From the NCBI GenBank assembly GCA_009783395.1, contig WRHA01000327.1, positions 1 through 7,717 of the forward strand: DNA of 7,717 nt, written 5' to 3'. Positions 5,781 through 7,717 of this stretch are shown piece by piece. Under the pieces are notes generated by a model. That model saw only the letters and a list, made by a program, of their open reading frames with translations, was not told the origin of the DNA and did not search any database. The position numbers were made by a program, and so were the translations under genes. The DNA comes from Defluviitaleaceae bacterium (GTDB lineage: Bacteria > Bacillota > Clostridia > Lachnospirales > WQUN01). How positions within the stretch are numbered: position 1 is the first letter of the stretch; each line of letters opens with the position of its first letter.

Positions 5781-7717
5781 TTTTAGCATTTCCTTCATTT
5801 GCGACGCGGCTTGAGTGAGGGCGGCGTCGGTTTTTGATGCGTCTTTGCCGCCGGCTTGGGCGTGGTTTGGTTTGCCGCCGCCGCCGCCACCACAGGTTTG
5901 TGCGGCGGTTTTTACGATTTGGCCGCAGTTTATGCCGGCTTTTACGGCGTCGTCGGTTGCGGAGGCAAGGAATTGCACCGCGCCGGTTTCGCTGTTTACA
6001 CCGCAGAGAAGCAGTGCGCCGGATTTTATTTCGGCTTTGATTTTGTCACAAAGCTTGCGCAATGCGTCCATGTCGCAGTTTTCGAATTTGGCAGAAACAA
6101 GGCGGAAGTTACCCTGAGTTTCGGCGGATTTTAAAATATCCGCAAGTGCAGCTTCGTGTGCTTCGCCGGCCGCTGCCGATTGAATTTTTGCAATTTCCTT
6201 TTTAAGAGCGCGATTTTCCGCTTGAAGGTCTTGGATATTTTCGGCTTGGACAGTCGACTCGCTCTTGTAATGCATCTGCGCAGAGGCACTCGTTATCGCC
6301 TCGATGCGGCGCACGCCGGAGGCTATGCCCGTTTCCGAAAGCAATCTGAATAATCCGATTTCGACCGTGTTTTTGACATGTGTGCCGCCGCAAAGCTCGA
6401 CACTTATGGTCGCGCCGCGTTCGCCTTCACGCTCGATTCCACGCTCACTTTCACGCTCGCTTCCACGCTCGCATCCAATCGAAACCATACGCACTGTGTC
6501 GCCGTATTTTTCGCCAAACAGCGCGAGCGCGCCTTTTTTGCGTGCGTCATCGGGCGAGGTTTCCTCGGTTGTCACAGCGTAATTTCCAAAGATATACACA
6601 TTTACAAGTGCCTCAACCGCGTCGCGCTCCTCCTGTGTAAGCGGCTGTATATGCGTAAAATCGAAGCGCAACCGCTCTGCGTCAACCGCCGAACCCGCTT
6701 GTTCGATATGATCACCCAAAACCTCACGCAAGGCTTTTTGCAAGAGATGCGTCGCAGTGTGGTTACAGGATGTTGCACGACGAGTGATCGTTTCGATGCC
6801 GGCATTAATGACTTGTCCGACCTTAATTACTCCGCGCTCAACCACACCGACATGAACAACATTGTTACCCGCAACCGTCACGCAGTCGTTGATGCAGACG
6901 AGATGGTCGCCTTTATGCGAGAAGCCCAAGAGGCCGCGATCGCCCTTTTGCCCGCCGCTTGCCGCATAAAACGGCGTTTTGTTCAAAACAACCGCAACTT
7001 CCTGTCCGCCCCGCGCTTCGTCAACGATTTCACCGTCGGCAACAATCGCCAAAATCTCCGCCTCGCATGAATTTTGCATAAATCCCACAAATTCTGTCGG
7101 CAAATTCGGCGGCAATTTATGATAAACCGTTTCATCCGCGCCCATGTAAGTAAACGTCGCACGCGCCTCACGCGCCCGTGTTTTTTGCGCCTGCATCTCG
7201 GACTTAAAGCCATCATCGTCCCAGCCGAGTCCGTTATCCTCCAAAATCTCACGCGTTAAATCCGGCGGAAAACCATATGTGTCATAAAGTTTAAATCCAT
7301 GCTCGCCGCGCAATATTTTTTCGCCGGATTTTTTCAAATCGTCGATTTGCTTTTGCAATAAATTCATGCCTGTGTCGAGGGTTTCGAGAAAGCGATTTTC
7401 CTCCGCAACGAGCGTTTTTAAAATGTGGCCGGATTTTTCCGCCAAGCCGGGATACGCGTGCGAGTACGCATCAATCGCAGTTTGCGCAATGTCCCGCACA
7501 AAATGCGTAAGCCCAAGCCCCTTTCCATGCCGCACGGCACGGCGCAACAACCGCCGAAACACATACCCCCGACCCTCGTTAGACGGCAACACCCCATCCG
7601 ACGCCATAAACGTAACACTACGCACATGATCCGCAATAATATTGGCAGAAACCAAATCCTCACCCGAAACAGCACCCAAAACAGCACCCAAAACCGTACC
7701 CGGCTTCGAGACGGACT
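5778..7717 (-). CDS. alaS: Alanyl-tRNA synthetase, partial (N-terminal catalytic core beyond the right edge)
   Basis: Charges tRNA-Ala with alanine and removes mischarged serine or glycine; cytoplasmic and essential. About 646 codons are visible; family members have about 870-880, so the missing 230 or so are the class II active-site motifs 1 and 2 just outside the window. Visible in order: IIADHVRS and SDGVLPSNEGRGYVFRRLLR, the tRNA-recognition helix region with FKLYDTYGFPPDLTREI, the editing domain with HTATHLLQ (6747-6761) and CGGTHVKN (6378-6392) supplying the zinc ligands, a coiled segment (LQAENRALKKEIAKIQ), and the C-Ala domain with GGGGGGKPNHAQAGG. No start codon is assigned: the frame stays open to the edge and the first TTG at 7689-7691 is internal. 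Oddities are two 12-bp tandem repeat expansions and a repeat-element fragment at the edge. The gene ends on the TAA that opens repeat copy B. Whether the 5' part is intact cannot be seen. Confidence 0.96.
   Translation of the reverse strand, partial: SVSKPGTVLGAVLGAVSGEDLVSANIIADHVRSVTFMASDGVLPSNEGRGYVFRRLLRRAVRHGKGLGLTHFVRDIAQTAIDAYSHAYPGLAEKSGHILKTLVAEENRFLETLDTGMNLLQKQIDDLKKSGEKILRGEHGFKLYDTYGFPPDLTREILEDNGLGWDDDGFKSEMQAQKTRAREARATFTYMGADETVYHKLPPNLPTEFVGFMQNSCEAEILAIVADGEIVDEARGGQEVAVVLNKTPFYAASGGQKGDRGLLGFSHKGDHLVCINDCVTVAGNNVVHVGVVERGVIKVGQVINAGIETITRRATSCNHTATHLLQKALREVLGDHIEQAGSAVDAERLRFDFTHIQPLTQEERDAVEALVNVYIFGNYAVTTEETSPDDARKKGALALFGEKYGDTVRMVSIGCERGSERESERGIEREGERGATISVELCGGTHVKNTVEIGLFRLLSETGIASGVRRIEAITSASAQMHYKSESTVQAENIQDLQAENRALKKEIAKIQSAAAGEAHEAALADILKSAETQGNFRLVSAKFENCDMDALRKLCDKIKAEIKSGALLLCGVNSETGAVQFLASATDDAVKAGINCGQIVKTAAQTCGGGGGGKPNHAQAGGKDASKTDAALTQAASQMKEMLK
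6426..6473 (-). repeat. In-frame 12-bp tandem repeat (four units) inside alaS
   Basis: Four adjacent 12-bp units of the pattern TYCACGCTCRNT on the plus strand (6426-6437, 6438-6449, 6450-6461, 6462-6473), a degenerate fifth following at 6413-6424. Read in alaS they encode the low-complexity stretch CERGSERESERGIEREGERG between RMVSIG and SVELCGGTH. In ordinary AlaRS these two motifs are separated by only a few residues, so this is an insertion in an editing-domain loop. Confidence 0.85.
7666..7701 (-). repeat. In-frame 12-bp tandem repeat (three units) inside alaS
   Basis: Units 7666-7677 and 7678-7689 differ at one base. The third, 7690-7701, matches at 10 of 12. They encode GTVL-GAVL-GAVS, just before GEDLVSANIIADH, where AlaRS sequences are variable between the catalytic core and the IADH motif. 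The outermost unit overlaps the repeat-element fragment at the window edge. Confidence 0.7.
7700..7716 (-). repeat. Partial third copy of the 88-bp element at the right edge
   Basis: CCGGCTTCGAGACG at 7700-7713 is identical to 5711-5724 in copy B, and the match continues to 7716 with one mismatch (16 of 17). The orientation is the same as copy B. On the inner side homology stops at CCGG. The rest, if present, lies beyond the window. It falls within the open frame of alaS, encoding part of SVSKPG. Confidence 0.55.

Noticed and set aside
5885..5902. Six-glycine run in the alaS C-terminus as an expansion
   Set aside because: Glycine-rich GGxGGG is the normal C-Ala motif of AlaRS; only one or two residues differ.
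6378..7070. Plus-strand 230-codon ORF opposite alaS
   Set aside because: It lies entirely opposite a well-conserved alaS segment and has no family motif or ribosome binding site.

Overview
This 7.7 kb window looks like chromosomal DNA from a motile Gram-positive bacterium, most likely a clostridium-like member of the Bacillota. The evidence is a flagellin gene, a YesN-type response regulator, strong GGAGG-like ribosome binding sites, well-spaced sigma-A promoters, TTG and GTG starts, and a long U-tract terminator. No marker here fixes the genus, so the placement is an inference.

Layout. (1) Positions 1-584, minus strand: N-terminal two thirds or so of a flagellin that runs off the left edge. 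(2) Positions 645-2516, minus strand: a large membrane-anchored nucleotide-sugar 4,6-dehydratase of the CapD/PglF/WbpM type. It is read in the same direction as the flagellin and ends 60 bp upstream of it, which suggests a link to flagellin or surface glycan synthesis. (3) Positions 2517-2700: a divergent control region with a near-consensus promoter facing each way and a small palindrome between them. (4) Positions 2701-5007, plus strand: a two-gene operon of a PHP-domain metallophosphoesterase and a REC/AraC regulator whose receiver domain has lost three of its five signature residues. (5) Positions 5005-5780: an unusual convergent intergenic region bounded by two inverted copies of an 88-bp element (82/88 identical, no indels). 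Each copy begins exactly at the TAA stop codon of the neighbouring gene. Between them lie a decayed BrnT toxin gene with an internal deletion, an apparently intact BrnA-like antitoxin gene, and a 47-bp perfect palindrome acting as a terminator. (6) Positions 5778-7717, minus strand: the C-terminal three quarters of alanyl-tRNA synthetase, running off the right edge. It carries two in-frame 12-bp tandem repeat expansions, and a fragment of the 88-bp element lies at its truncated end.

How it fits together. The left part is a surface/motility unit, the middle a small sensing or metabolic unit of unknown signal, and the right a housekeeping gene. The most unusual material is the repeat family: one copy abuts each convergent gene end and a third piece lies inside or at the start of the visible alaS frame. 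This suggests a small dispersed, possibly mobile, repeat that tolerates insertion at gene ends and in coding loops. No transposase, tRNA, rRNA or CRISPR array was seen.
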